Assembly: GCA_019155185.1 (NCBI GenBank)
Contig: CM032801.1
Location: 18,246,514 to 18,310,513, forward strand
DNA from: Beaufortia kweichowensis
Lineage: Eukaryota; Chordata; Actinopteri; Cypriniformes; Gastromyzontidae
DNA: 64,000 nucleotides
Direction of reading: 5' to 3'
Each line of letters starts with the position of its first letter. The stretch's first letter is position 1. Below, in pieces: positions 43,660-55,881 of this stretch. A program made the translations under genes and the position numbers. The notes under the pieces are model-generated. The model ran no database searches and was not told where the DNA came from. It saw nothing but the letters and a program-made list of their open reading frames with translations.

Positions 43660-46205
43660 GTGCATTGTGGTTTGGGTGGCGGTCGAAGGCAGGGACCTCG
43701 GCGACCCAATCATCGGACACAGAACCTAACTCTAGGGACATGGAATGTCACCTCGCTGGGGGGAAAGGAGCCTGAACTAGTGCGAGAGGTTGAGAGGTAC
43801 CGACTAGATATAGTCGGTCTCACCTCCACGCACAGTTTGGGCTCTGAAACCCAACTCCTCGAAAGAGGTTGGACTCTCCACTACTCTGGAGTTGGCCGCG
43901 GTGAGAGGCGGCGGGCTGGAGTGGGCTTGCTTAGCTGCCATGTGTTGGAGTTTACCCCAGTGAATGAGAGGGTCGTTTCCCTGCGCCTTCGGGTGGGGGA
44001 TAGGTCTCTTGCTGTCATTTGTGCTTACGGGCCGAATGGCAGTACAGAGTACCCGGCCTTCTTGGAGTCTCTGGGAGGGGTGCTGGAGAGCCAGTCTGGG
44101 ACTCTGTCATTTTGCTGGGGATTTCAGCGCACACGTGGGCAGCAGCGGTGACACCTGGAGAGGCGTGATTGGGAGGAACGCCCCCTGACCTGAACCCGAG
44201 TGGTGTTCTGTTGTTGGACTTCTGTGCTAGTCACGGCTTGTCCATAACTAACACCATGTTCGAGCATAAGGGTGCTCATCAGCACGCGTGGCAACAGAGC
44301 TTCTAGGGCGGAGGTCGATGATCGACTTTGTGGTTGTTTCATCTGGCCTCCGGCCATATGTCTTGGACACTCGGGTGAAGAGAGGGGCGGAGCTGTCAAC
44401 TGATCACTACCTGGTGGTGAGTTGGATCTGTGGCCGGGGAGGAAGCTGGACAGACTCGGTAGGCCCAAACGTTCTGTGAGGGTCTGTTGGGAACGTTTGG
44501 CAGAGCCCCCTGTCAGGGGGGTCTTCAACTCCCACCTCCGGCAGAGCTTTGAACGGATCCCGAGGGAGGTTGGGGACATTGAGTCCGAAGTGGACTATGT
44601 TCTCCGCCTCCATTGTCAAAGCGCCATTCGGAGTTGTGGCGTGAAGGTCTCTGGTGCCTGTCGTGGCGGCAACCCCCGAACCCGGTGGTGGACACCGGAA
44701 GTAAGGGATGCTGTCAAGCTGAAGAAGGAGTACTATCGAGCTTGGTTGGCTAGTGGGACTCCTGAGGCAGCTGATGGGTACCGGCAGGCCAAGCGGACTG
44801 CGGCACGGGTGGTTGTGGAGGCAAAAACTCGGGCCTGGGAAGAGTTCGGTGAGGACATGGAGAAGGATTATCGGTCGGCCTCGAAGAGGTTCTGGCAAAC
44901 TGTCCGGCGCCTCAGGAGGGGAAAGCGGTGCCCTACCAACACTGTATATAGTGGAGGTGGGGCTCTGCTGACCTCAACTGGGGATATTGTCGGGCGGTGG
45001 AAGGAATACTTTGAGGATCTCCTCAACCCTGCCAACACGCCCTCCACTGAGGAGGCAGAGGCTGGGGACGCGGGGATGGGCTCGGACATCACCCGGGCTG
45101 AAGTCGCCGAGGTAGTTGAGAAGCTCCCCGGTGGCAAGGCTCCGGGGGTGGACGAGATCCGCCCTGAGTACCTCAAGTCTCTGGATGAAGTGGGGCTGTC
45201 TTGGCTGACACGTCTCTGCAACATCGCGTGGAGGTCGGGGACAGTGCCTCTGGACTGGCAGACCGGGGTGGTGGTCCCCCTCTATAAGAAGGGGGACCGG
45301 AGGGTGTGTTCCAACTACAGGGGGATCACACTCCTCAGCCTCCCCGGGAAAGTCTATGCCAGGGTACTGGAGAGGAGAATTCGTCCGATAGTTGAACCTC
45401 GGATACAGGAGGAACAATGCGGCTTTAGGTCCTGGTCAGAGAACACTGGACCAGCTCTATACCCTCTTTAGGATACTGGAGGGTTCATGGGAGTTTGCTC
45501 AACCAGTCCACATGTGTTTTGTGGATCTGGAGAAGGCATTCGACCGTGTCCCTCGCGGTGTTCTGTGGGGGTGCTCTGGGAATCTGGGGTCCGAGGCCCT
45601 TTGCTAGGGGCTGTCCGGTCCCTGTATGACCAGAGCAGGAGCATGGTTCGCATTGCCAGCAGTAAGTCAGATCTCATCTCTGCTTTTTGCAGATGATGTT
45701 GTCCTGTTGGCTTCGTCAGGCCAGGACCTACAGCGGGCACTGGGGCAGTTTGCAGCTGAGTGTGAAGCGGCTGGGATGAGAATCAGCACCTCCAAATCTG
45801 AGGCCATGGTCCTCAGCCCGGAAAAGGGTGGCTTGTCCCCTCCAGGTCGGTGGGGAGCTCCTGCCACAGGTGGAGAGTTTAAGTATCTTGGGGTCTTATT
45901 CACGCAGTGAGGGAAGGATGGGCGAGAGATCGACAGGCGGATCGGTGCAGCTTCTGCAGTAATGCGGTCGATGTACCCGGTCTGTCGTGGTGAAGAAGGA
46001 GCTGAGCCACAAAGGCGAAGCTCTCGATTCCGGTCGATGATCGTTCCTACTCCTCACCTATGGTCATGAGCTTTGGGTCATGACCGAAGAAAGTGAGATC
46101 CAGGATACAAGCGGCGAAATGAGTTTCCTCCCGCCCGGTGGTTGAAGCGCCCCTTAGAGATAGGGTGAGGAGCTCGGTCACTCGGGGGGAGCTCGGAGTA
46201 GATCC
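43660..46205 (+). pseudogene. RTE/Rex3-like endonuclease-RT polyprotein
   Basis: Endonuclease: NLTLGTWNVTSLGGKEPELV, ERYRLDIVGLTSTHSLGS, VICAYGPNGSTEYPAFLES, SMIDFVVVSSGLRPYVLDT. RT: GGKAPGVDEIRPEYLKSLDE, GVVVPLYKKGDRRVCSNYRG, ITLLSLPGKVYARVLERRIR, CFVDLEKAFDRVPRGVLW, and LLFADDVVLLASSGQDLQRA with the catalytic FADD. An internal deletion near 45670 removes the segment that should carry the GLRQGCPLSP motif. Several frameshifts, for example near 44140, 44290, 45430 and 45570. It ends in the region EMSFL...SVTR(E/G)ELGVDP where the LTR element begins. Confidence 0.88.
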
Positions 46206-47016
46206 GTTATGAGCATTAAGCAGAGACAATCATGAGTGAATACAAATGAATATTTATTAACTAAGCTACTGAGATGTGATATTGATTGACTAACAAAACA
46301 CATACACATTCACATTCATACAAGATAAAGCATAGAAAAATTTGAGTAAAGAGTAAAGAATGGCATATTAAATCAGCAGGACACAACCACGGTTTTTCTC
46401 AACAAAAGTTCCCCTTGGTTAGCCAAGGGCAGTGGCTTAAGCTGTTGAATCCTGGTCTTGTGAGAGAGAAAGGGAGAGAGTGTCCGGTGGATTCAGCGAA
46501 GTCCGCTCGAGAGCCAAGTTTCATGAGAAGTGTCGAAGTCTGCCGAGAGTAAGATTGCCGGAAAAGCTGTCCTGAAGAAGGGCAGGTCCCACGAAGTTTT
46601 GGAGAGATTCCAAGTTTCTGAGCAAAGAGTTGTTCGATGCATTGTGGTCTTAAAGGCACAGCTGTCACGCCCCTGTCAGGTCTTCCAATGGCAAAAGGAC
46701 GTGGTTTCTTTGGGAGAAATCTCTTTGTCCTTCTCTGTGACAAATGATTTACACAGGTGCGGTTTATGTCCTGTTTGCAATCGTAACACATAAACTTATT
46801 GCAATTGAGTATGATGCACGCCATGACTATGTACTGTGCATCATTATTTAGGAAATAATTTGTGGATCATTTTGATACCACACACGAGAGAGAAGTGAAG
46901 TAAGAACAATAGTTATTCATTCATCTGTCATGACATAAAAGTTAAACTTCAATGACACTGAAATGCATGCAATAACTATGGCAGGGTATCACGTGATTAT
47001 GGAGGAATACACACAT

Positions 47017-47055
<39 letters not shown>

Positions 47056-47379
47056 TACAAATTGGGCAGTTTTGTCCCGCTCATCCTAAAGAGTCTCTTT
47101 GAGGTGTTTGGAATGTACTTCTCTAGTCCTCTCTGCAAATCTCCAGGGGCCTGGAGAATCTCAGGAGTTGAGCTGGGGGTTACCCTCTCTGGGGAAGGCC
47201 AGAGAGGTACCATAACTGTCCTCCTGAGTTAAGTAACAACCGGCAGGTCATCACTTAACCCAGACTTTCTGGAGCCAAAAGGGGTTCTGGTGTTGACTTC
47301 CCCTGTAGGAATTTGTTGTTGGTTGTAACTTTATGATCCCTTAAAGAAATCCAACATTTGGCCCGGCCAAGTCTCTACA
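46206..47379 (-). repeat. Left LTR copy of the long-LTR family (truncated)
   Basis: Starts within the family at GTTATGAGCATTAAGC and ends AAGTCTCTACA. It includes a TA microsatellite near 47020-47055. Confidence 0.88.
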
Positions 47380-47462
47380 TCTCCCCCCTTCCGGGCGGCG
47401 AGGTTCCGGTAAGAACTTCGTCGGGCGGTGGTTCAGTTGGATAGACGGGATCAGTTCAGTTG

Positions 47463-47645
47463 TCAGTATTCCTTGGGGTGCCAGTGCGTCAGCGGAGGGT
47501 TCTCTATGAGGTTCGACTCAGCCTCCGGTTCGACTTGTCTGCCTTGCTTCTCATGACCGTAACCTCCCCGACTGGCTGTGAAGTCCCATGACTCTCTGTT
47601 GAAGGGCTTGGCTCTGTGTTGCTGTTGTATGCCCTCCGGAGTCAA
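47463..47645 (-). pseudogene. Short ORF next to the 3' LTR, possible pol end
   Basis: Sixty codons (TPEGIQQQHRAKPFNRESWD, YGHEKQGRQVEPEAESN). Its place just before the polypurine tract suggests the remains of the polyprotein C-terminus left after an internal deletion; not recognised with certainty. Confidence 0.35.
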
Positions 47646-48676
47646 ACCTGTGTAGTGTTCAGCGACGGAAAGGATAGATGGATTTTTAGCAGTCTGGTCA
47701 GAGGTGGCCTTCGTAGTTGCTTGTAATCTGTTCTGACTGCTTCTGACTGTCGGTCCAGGAATCTGCGTACCTCCTGGCTGGAGGTAATCCTGAGCAGGTA
47801 CAGTCTATCTCTTGTAGTCGCGTTGGCCATTGTTTGAAAATGGAAGTCAATGTCCTGCAGGTATGCATGCACTTCGTGACCTCCTGCAGGGTCTGGAGTG
47901 AAGGTTGGGATGTTTCTGGCCAGCTTGTCAATGTCTCTGGGGGACACCCCGTGGATGTCTGCAGAGGTCCTCTGGATGGGTCCCCGCCCCCACTCTGTGG
48001 GTGTTAGGGGCTCTCGAGTGCTGGCCAGCGAAGCTTTGAACAGGGGACTCTCACCCCCCTTTGCTGCTTGGAGTTCTTGGCGGAAAGGCTTGGTTCCGCT
48101 TGGTGGGGAAAATTCAAGACTTTGTTTTCCCCCTGGCTGTTTGGCTTGCACTTGGTAGGAGTACTTAAGTTCCTTTTGGGCCAAGTTCAGTTCATTTTTA
48201 AGATGGTCTCGCTGCCGGGTCACAACTTGAAGCTCTGCTTGATTTGTGTGTAGGTGGCCCTCGTAGGCCTTGACCTTGGCCGTCCGTTCTGTCAGTTCGG
48301 CCTCAGCTCTTTCTAAGAGATTTTCGGCATACTGGAGTTTCTCTGCCAGCTCCTTCCTGGCTCACCCCTCCAGCTGCTCTCTGCGCTCAGTGTCTGTACG
48401 GAGGTCTGCTAAGGCGTCCCGAAGTCTTTCCACTTGCTCACGTAGCTCTGGGTCCTCTTCATCAGTCGCTGCCTGCTGCTCTCGAGGACGTTGCATGATC
48501 TGCTCTAGGTGCTGTTCCGCTTTCTCAGCCCGGAGCTTGGATGCAGCCGCCTCTCGTTCTGAGCGGGCTCCGTTGTCCTCACACAGCTTCATCTGGACGA
48601 TGAGGTTATGGGAAAGGGCACCTGTGATCTTGGCCAGTTCTTTGTGGTTGTAGTCCCTCGCTGGATCGTTGGCCAT
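47642..48676 (-). pseudogene. Gag with N-terminal coiled coil, one TGA
   Basis: From the ATG at 48676 (MANDPARDYNHKELAKITGA) one frame continues to 47642 with a single TGA at 48362-48364. The N-terminal half is a charged coiled coil (EREAAASKLRAEKAEQHLEQ, LREQVERLRDALADLRTDTE, AEKLQYAENLLERAEAELTE). The C-terminal half looks like a gypsy-type gag: RDIDKLARNIPTFTPDPAGG, HEVHAYLQDIDFHFQTMANA, RLYLLRITSSQEVRRFLDRQ. No zinc knuckle is reached before the deletion. Confidence 0.65.
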
Positions 48677-50212
48677 CAGTAGTCGTCCAGCTGCTCACGG
48701 CTCAGATGCTGCAGGTCACTGGCGGTCTCAGGCAGAAGTCCGCTTGTCAGGGCGCTCAACCAGGTCTCTAGCTGGTCCCAGTGGGTGGCAGGACTGGATG
48801 ATCTGGACATTCTTCAACACTAGTGGCAAATAGGAAAGTAAAACATAGCCAATGCAGGTCCGTGCCAGTTTAGTGAACTATACATCCAACATAAGGGCTT
48901 TGTGCCAGCTAACGTAATGACTAGCAGCACAGTCGAATGCCCATTATTCCTGCCAGGCTGTGGTGGCATGTATAGCTTGTGTGGGTGAGTACAGGAAAAG
49001 TTCTGAGTGAATTACTGATGCGTTATAACCCATCGGTCGTTTGGAGACTTAGGCTATCTGAGTCATCAATTTCATTACTGCAGCTTTTCCTGGTGGTTTG
49101 TGCAGGTACGTTCTCTTATGCCATGAAAGGGAAAAGGAAAAAGTAGCAAAGCAACTAAAATAACAAAAAGGGAAAGGAGGGATGAAACTGAAAAGAAAGT
49201 AATTTTCCTATTTTGGCTAAGCCGGTTACCGACACTAGGGTTATGACAAAGGACCTACAAGTAGGGGTGCTATGATGTCATATGGCCTAGGAGGGGGCTT
49301 AGCGAGGACAGCAAGGATAATTCAAACAGTATGGGGGTGAGAAAAGCTTACTTTTCTTTAGGGCCTCTTACTTTGGGACTATACCTTATTGACTAGGCTG
49401 GGTGGTGCGTTGAGGACACTCCGGTGGGGCACCACGGTCGGGCCAGCTCCCCGGCCCGCCTGAACACACGACAGCAGGGGTCCCGGGCGACCCGATTCAC
49501 CGCACCCCGGTGACGACCACTCAAACAGCTACGACCTTTAGCACAATCGGGCCAAGACTCAAAGTGTCAGCGCCTGACCGCCACAGCCAAAGTTGGGTTT
49601 TGCCCAGAATTGCCCTTTATGTGTCAAACTGGTGTGGCTGCCACACCTGCAGTGCCCGCTCCCTCGTGGAGTCGCACCCAAGTGTGCCAACGACCAGCTG
49701 CCACAGCCAAGACTGGGATTGCCCAAAATTGCCCTTCACGTGTCGGTCAGCGTGGTTGCCAGCGATTGGAGTGCCCGATTGCTGATGTCGCTCTGCGTGT
49801 CGTCACCGAAAGTGGGGACGGAACCTCCGAGGTAAACACTGTCGGTGCCAGGCGTGCCGAGCCAGACAGGTCCAGCCGTGGGTGGCCCACACCGAGAAAC
49901 CATTGCTTTACCGCCCCAGCACTTAGGGAAGAGCTGTCTAAAGGGAAATGTAAAGGCTGTTTAAAAGAAAAGGGGTCAAACTGCTACATGGGTCATTAAA
50001 ACAACACTCTGCTAAGTGTGTTAATCGACTCGACCAAGGGAAGGCAACTGATTTAATTTAAGTCTAAACCTAATTAAATACAGAGTTCCTGAAGTAGGAG
50101 TAGGGGTAAAAGGAGCAGTGGGAAAGCAGGGATGACCACACAGTCAGGTGACATTAATTACCATTATAGTTAAATAATAATAATCAATAAGTCAATGAAA
50201 CAGCAATGAGGT

Positions 50213-50560
50213 GATATCAATTATTATTATTGTTTAGAATAATAACAATTAATAAATCATGAAAGTAGGAAAGGGAAAATGAAGTGATATCAATTATTAT
50301 TATTGTTTAGAATAATAAAAATTAATAAATCAGGGAAGTAGGAAAGGGAAAATGAAGTAATATTAATTATTGTTATTGTTTCAAATAATCAATAATTAAT
50401 AAACTATGAAACAGTTGCTGAGAGACCTAAATTATTATTGTTGTTAACACAACAATAATTGGTGAATTAGGAAAACTAATAGAGTAATATTAATTATTAT
50501 TATTGTTTAGAATAATAACAATTAATAAGCTGGAAAGACAGCAATAAAGTGACATTAATC
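50213..50560. repeat. AT-rich tandem repeat, about 73-bp units
   Basis: Units contain AATTATTATTATTGTTTAG followed by AATAATAACAATTAATAA, so each can fold back on itself. The first two units are nearly identical; later ones diverge. Confidence 0.85.
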
Positions 50561-50935
50561 ATTGCTAGTGTTCAGAGATAGCAATAATCAATAAGTCTTT
50601 ACATGGCAGGGTTAGTCAAAAGTAAATCAAATTACTGAGAGACAGAGAGAAAGAGATCGACCAAGCATACCCAAAAGGGGGCGTTAGCGCCCAAACAAGG
50701 AGAAGTCAGGGTTAATCAATGTAACAGGAGAAGCGTTAGACATCTAAGACAACTACCCTCTATTGTCAGTTAGAGGTAATGCGCCTTAACCTGAACTTCC
50801 AAAATACCCACGTTCATCGCGGACGAGCCGCCAGACGTGAGCGTTGTTACGTTACACAGTGCAACTTAGTAGGCTGGTCTTAGGATCGCGTGCCGGCTTG
50901 TTGCACTGAAGTATAGTGTTAATACGTACAGGCTA

Positions 50936-51090
50936 CCGTTACTACACGAGTAAAATGCGCATTTAAATTAAAGCACAACGGGATTTCTTCGCCGTTGGCT
51001 GTGAACAAAGTACAGTTACTACACGAGTAAAATGCGCATTTAAATTAAAACACAACAGGATTTCTTCGCCGTTGGCTGTGAACAAAGTAC
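50936..51090. repeat. Roughly 77-bp direct duplication
   Basis: Two adjacent copies each contain GTTACTACACGAGTAAAATG and GATTTCTTCGCCGTTGGCTG. Confidence 0.9.
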
Positions 51091-51653
51091 TGTAAAAACT
51101 CTCCTTTAAATAGAAAACTGACCCATAGTTATATCTATGTTAACTCCACTCAGAGAGAGAAGGGGAAGACACGCACTGGTTAGCTACGCCAATTGTTCAA
51201 CCCAGTAAAGCTCATAGCATAGCTTAATGGCATTGGAAACACATCAATAGCCTACTATCTATGTACAGTTATAGGCCTATCAATAAGACGAGAAGGGGAA
51301 CATTGCCCAGCTCTATCTTCTTCGTTCTAAAATGAGGGTTTCTTCGCTCAAATCAGACGGACAAAAATAACTAATGTTAAACACGCTATAACAAAGGACT
51401 ATTATCCATTTTTATAGAGGGTCCATTTAACATTATCGACTGCAGTTACATTCTTCTTTAACAGTGTAAGAGTTTGCCGTAAGGCTCACTGACTGTTAAC
51501 ACACGCGTTGAGGCGACCTGCGCCGTTCACGCGTAACACAAAGTTCAAACGAGTCTAGCTTCTGAATAAACAAGCATTAGAAACACACATGCGTCGTCAC
51601 TAAGTTGCTCATAACACATTTAATACTGTGCCCACTTCATTCTCCACCATTTA

Positions 51654-52753
51654 TGTAGCGATTCTGTGGGGATGGTGTTATTTAAAACACTCTCCAGCAT
51701 CTCTACTAGTTATTGTGAAACTAAGACGGTGTTATTTAAAACACGGTTCAGTTTCAGGTTATAATTATTTGTGGCTCAAATGGAAATACCTACAGATAAA
51801 GATTATTAACTATATGTATTTTGTAGCATTACCTGGTACAATAAACGCATTATTCTTCTGGCCTTGATTAACAACGGTCCATGCCCAATACAGTAATACA
51901 TACAGAGCCGGGTAACAGTATCGCACAGTTTAAAGGGATGTGTTATGAGCATTAAGCAGAGACAATCATGAGTGAATACAAATGAATATTTATTAACTAA
52001 GCTACTGAGATGTGATATTGATTGACTAACAAAACACATACACATTCACATGCATACAAGATAAAGCATAGAAAAATTAGAGTAAAGAGTAAAGAATGGC
52101 ATATTAAATCAGCAGGACACAACCACCGGTTTTTCTCTACAAAAGTTCACCTTGGTTAGCCAAGGGGCAGTGGCTTAAAGCTGTTGAATCCTGGTGCTTG
52201 AGAGAGAGAGAGAGAGTGTCGGTGGATTCGCTAAGTCCGCTCGGAGAGCGAAGTTTCAGCGAGAAGTGTCGAAGTCTGCCGTAAGTAAGATTGCCGGAAA
52301 AGCTGTCCTGAAGAAGGGCAGGTCCCACGGTTTTGGAGAGATTCCAAGTTTCTGAGCGAAGAGTTGTTCGATGCATTGTGGTCTTAAAAGGCACAACGGT
52401 CACGCCCGGTCAGGTCTTTGACCAATGGCAAAAGGGCGTGGTTGTGTGAGGAGAAATCTCTTTGTCCTTCTCTGTGACAAATGATTTACACAGGTACGGT
52501 TTATGTCCTGTTTGCACCGAACACATAAACTTATTGCAAATTGAGTATGATGCACGCAATGACTATGTACTGTGCATCATTATTTAGGAAATCATTTGTG
52601 GATCATTTTGATACCACACACGAGAGAGAAGTGAAGTAAGAACAATAGTTATTCATTCATCTGTCATGACATAAAAGTTAAACTTCAATGACACTGAAAT
52701 GCATGCAATAACTATGGCAGGGGTATCACATGATTATGGAGGAATACACACAT

Positions 52754-52816
<63 letters not shown>

Positions 52817-53141
52817 TACAAATTGGGCAGTTTTGTCCCCGCTCATCCTAAAGAGTCTCTTTGAGGTGTTTGGAATGTACTTCTCTAGTCCTCTCTGCAA
52901 ATCTCCAGGGGCCTGGAGAATCTCAGGAGTTGAGCTGGGGGTTACCCTCTCTGGGGAAGGCCAGAGAGGTACCATAACTGTCCTCCTGAGTTAAGTAACA
53001 ACCGGCAGGTCATCACTTAACCCAGACTTTCTGGAGCCAAAAGGGGTTCTGGTGTTGACTTCCCCCGTAGGAATTTGTTGTTGGTTGTAACTTTATGATC
53101 CCTTAAAGAAATCCAACATTTGGCCCGGCCAAGTCTCTACA
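51654..53141 (-). repeat. Right LTR of the long-LTR family, complete (1488 bp)
   Basis: Plus-strand ends TGTAGCGATTCTGTG and AAGTCTCTACA. Same layout as the solo copy at 58296-59773 in the opposite direction. It contains a TA microsatellite (about 52756-52815). Confidence 0.88.
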
Positions 53142-53150
53142 GATGGATGG

Positions 53151-53486
53151 CATTAACAAGATCCTCCTTGGAATAACAGAGTAACATTAACAAGATCCTC
53201 CTTGGAATAACAGAGTAACATTAACAAGATCCTCCTTGGAATAACAGAGTAACATTAACAAGATCCTCCTTGGAATTTACACAGACACGGGCAGTGGCAA
53301 CAACTTTAACCACAACACAACAACACCAGACAAGGGAGAACAGAAAGCAAACACATTAAATAAAGTCCATAACGACGTGAGGCAGGTGCAGGTGATAACA
53401 TGATTACTGATGGTGAACAGGTGAGCGGGGTGAAATGAATTGTGGGAAATCGAGTCCAGAGGGAGGTGCTGAATGGAATCGTGACA
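53151..53486 (-). repeat. Right (5') LTR of the Ser/Gln-rich element, second half
   Basis: Resumes inside the GATCCTCCTTGG tandem array and ends GGAATCGTGACA, followed by the CTCCC duplication. Confidence 0.9.
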
Positions 53487-54369
53487 CTCCCACATCCAAC
53501 TGTGACATTGTTGGACTTGGCATTTAATTCCTGAAGTCCGCGTGCTCGTTTATTCAGGAAGGAAGACTCAAAAATATCTTTAAAAGGATTTATTTTAACA
53601 ATCAAAAGTATATTGAAGAATATCACACTTGAAGAAAATATGCAGAGCTCTGGGTTCAATCTGTCCCTCATTTACACAATCAAAGGAGTTCCCCCATCGA
53701 GCAATACAACAGAAAGAACCCCGTCTGTCCCTTTCACATATTATTTATACAGTTGTACAGATGAGTTCAGTTTCAGGGCCGTCCTTCACTGGAAGCAGTC
53801 GTGACCTTGTACTTTTCCCAATGTTGGGCATACTCCTACCTGTTTTTTGCTTCCTGCACACAAATCTGGTATATGCACACACAGCAAGAAGATACAACAT
53901 CATCTCCATTTATAGTATACTTGAAACTTACGACTCCTCATTTGGTGACTTCCATCTGACTGTTCCGCAAAAAGAATGCATAAGCAAGCACAACACATAA
54001 TAGAACAACCCATTATGAATATAATTTCCTTTAACGGTTATACCGGTCCACTGGCAAGCATTTCATACAAGCACACAAGACTATGAATATATAAGAGCGA
54101 ATAGTGATTAATATTGTTTTACTGATTAATGTTATTATAATGATTAATATAAACACCAGAATATATGAGAGTAAATAATGGTTATTAAAGACACAAGAAT
54201 ATATCAGAGTAGATCATGATTAATGTTGAACTCTGTAAAAGAAAGTTAAAACATTTATGAATACAAATTCCCTTTACATCAGAAGCCACGCCTATACCAA
54301 AATACGTCATTTTCTCATTAGGTTGGCTTGAGAGAGCCAACCTACTTATACAAAAATAAATCTCTTTTT
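53487..54369. other. Unassigned sequence, possibly an LTR fragment
   Basis: Begins CTCCCACATCCAACTGTGACATTG. TTTATT at 53550 and 53587 would be AATAAA on the minus strand, as in an LTR R region. Imperfect AGAATATATxAGAG units lie at 54080-54220. No boundaries or coding motifs were established. Confidence 0.3.
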
Positions 54370-55290
54370 TTTATTACTGGGTTGAAAATAATATTATAAT
54401 AGTTAGTCAGCTTTTAAATAATGATGGAAATTTACTGACATATAGAGAATTTTTGAATAAATTTAAAATACCAGTTAGACCTAAGGAGTTTGCTGTTGTA
54501 TTGGATGCAATTCCCCAAAAAGTATTGATCCTTCTGAGGAATACATTACAGGAGGAAGATCTCAATTTTACAGATATCAAGGGTAAAATATTTATTGGTA
54601 ATACAAATATTTTACAAAATAGAGTCTCAAATAATTATATTAGAAATATACTTAATGATATTGTTTATCCTCCAGCTCATTTTTTCTGGTCTTCTGTGTT
54701 TGGGGATGTGAATTGGCGTAAAGCCTGGCGAACAGTGGATACATTTTATGTGAATAATAAAGTTAAAGAAGTCTCTTTTAAAATAATGCATAGAATATAC
54801 CCAGTGAAACATGTGTTAGAACGGTTTAAATTAGATATTGATTATTCTTGTAATTTCTGTAAAGGTGAAAAGGAAACTTTCATTTATTTTTCCATTGTAT
54901 ATACACAAAAATATTTTGGATTGATGTGGAGCATTTAATTAAGAAAAAATTGAATATTGAATTGCAATTGAGTGGACTTGATATAATGATACACTTTAAT
55001 GATCATGGGATTGAGAAAGAAAGGCATACTTTATACAATTGTTAATACTGATGGGAAAGTTTCACATTCATAAGATGAAGTGGTCTGATTACAAGCCAAA
55101 CGTTTTTTGCTTTAAAAATGATTTCAAATTGTATTGTTCTGTTTTGCGTAATTGTAGAAGTAAAAAGGCAATTCGAGCGTATAACATTGTAAGCAGATAT
55201 AATGTATAAAGTAGCACCCTTTTCCTTTTGTTTGTTATATATATATATTTTTCCCCTTCTTGTCCTCTGGCATTTTTTCACTTTATCTTA
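54370..55290 (+). pseudogene. L1-type LINE 3' end (ORF2 C-terminus)
   Basis: The reading 54453-54930 contains VYPPAHFFWSSVFGDVNWRK, VNNKVKEVSFKIMHRIYPVK and DIDYSCNFCKGEKETF, the cysteine-containing C-terminal domain (zf-RVT type) of fish L1 ORF2. After a frame change HC-type residues follow. 5'-truncated, with a short AT-rich 3' tail ending against the LTR at 55291. Confidence 0.75.
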
Positions 55291-55836
55291 TGTAGTGATT
55301 CTGTGAGGATGGTGTTATTTAAACACTCTCCAGCATCTCCACTAGTTATAGTGAAACTAAGACGGTGTTATTTAAAACACGGTTCAGTTTCAGGTTATAA
55401 TTATTTGTGGCTCAAATGGAAATACTTACAGATAAAGATTATTAACTCTATGTATTTTGTAGCATTACCTGGTGCAATAAACGCGTTATTCTTCTGGCCT
55501 TGATTAACAACGGTCCATGCCCAATACAGTAATACATACGGAGCCGGTAACAGTATCGCACAGTTTAAGGGATGTGTTATGAGCATTAAGCAGAGACAAT
55601 CATGAGTGAATACAAATGAATATTTATTAACTAAGCTACTGAGATATGATATGGATTGACTAACAAAACACATACACATTCACATTCATACAAGATAAAG
55701 CATAGAAAAATTAGAGTAAAGAGTAAAGAATGGCATATTAAATCAGCAGGACACAACCACCGGGTTTTTCTCTACAAAAAGTTCACCTTAGTAGCCAAGG
55801 GGCAGTTGCTTAAGCGCTGTTGAATCCTGGTGCGCG

Positions 55837-55881
<45 letters not shown>

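Larger units (their letters stand above)
48677..51653. other. Long leader region of the long-LTR element
   Basis: About 3 kb between the 5' LTR and the gag ATG without a convincing gene. Repeats: GCCACAGCC-based duplication with copies at 49580 and 49700; AT-rich units at 50213-50560; a roughly 77-bp direct duplication at 50936-51090. Open frames at 49510-49999 come from GC-rich repeated text. Confidence 0.55.
46206..53141 (-). mobile_element. LTR retroelement with pol deleted, long LTRs
   Basis: The left LTR copy is 46206-47379, missing about 300 bp of its left side. The complete right LTR is 51654-53141. On the minus strand the LTR runs TGTAGAGACTTGG to CGCTACA. A purine run GGAAGGGGGGAGA (minus) abuts the left LTR at 47380-47392, and TGGTGGAGAATGAAG (minus, 51649 down) may be the primer site. 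Inside are a gag ORF and a short pol-end-like ORF, with protease, RT and integrase missing. Confidence 0.75.
43615..53150 (+). mobile_element. RTE/Rex3-like LINE, interrupted
   Basis: The body is at 43615-46205 and the short GATGGATGG tail at 53142-53150. The flanks repeat CATTAACAAGATCC on both sides, consistent with a target duplication, although the site is itself a tandem repeat. The (GATG)n tail and protein motifs fit the fish RTE/Rex3 group. The LTR element at 46206-53141 separates body and tail and seems to have removed the C-terminal coding end. Confidence 0.75.
40356..53486 (-). mobile_element. LTR retroelement with gag-like and Ser/Gln-rich ORFs, no pol (contains nested insertions)
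   Basis: The left LTR (40356-40840) and right LTR (43250-43614 plus 53151-53486) share sequence. Outer duplication CTCCC is at 40351-40355 and 53487-53491. The polypurine run next to the left LTR (GGGGGGAGGGGG on the minus strand, 40843-40855) sets the orientation. The internal 2.4 kb has a gag-like start, minisatellites and a long Ser/Gln-rich ORF but no protease, RT or integrase, so it would depend on another element. The right LTR was split by a LINE at 43615. Confidence 0.8.

Noticed and set aside
46996..47060. Transmembrane-like YIYIYIY frames
   Set aside because: Translation of the TA microsatellite in the LTR.
49510..49999. Three overlapping plus-strand frames with Cys/Trp-rich text
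   Set aside because: They arise from a GC-rich duplicated leader segment and repeat the same DNA in different frames.
53306..53671. 121-codon minus-strand frame
   Set aside because: It crosses the LTR end at 53486 and the target duplication, so it is chimeric and accidental.
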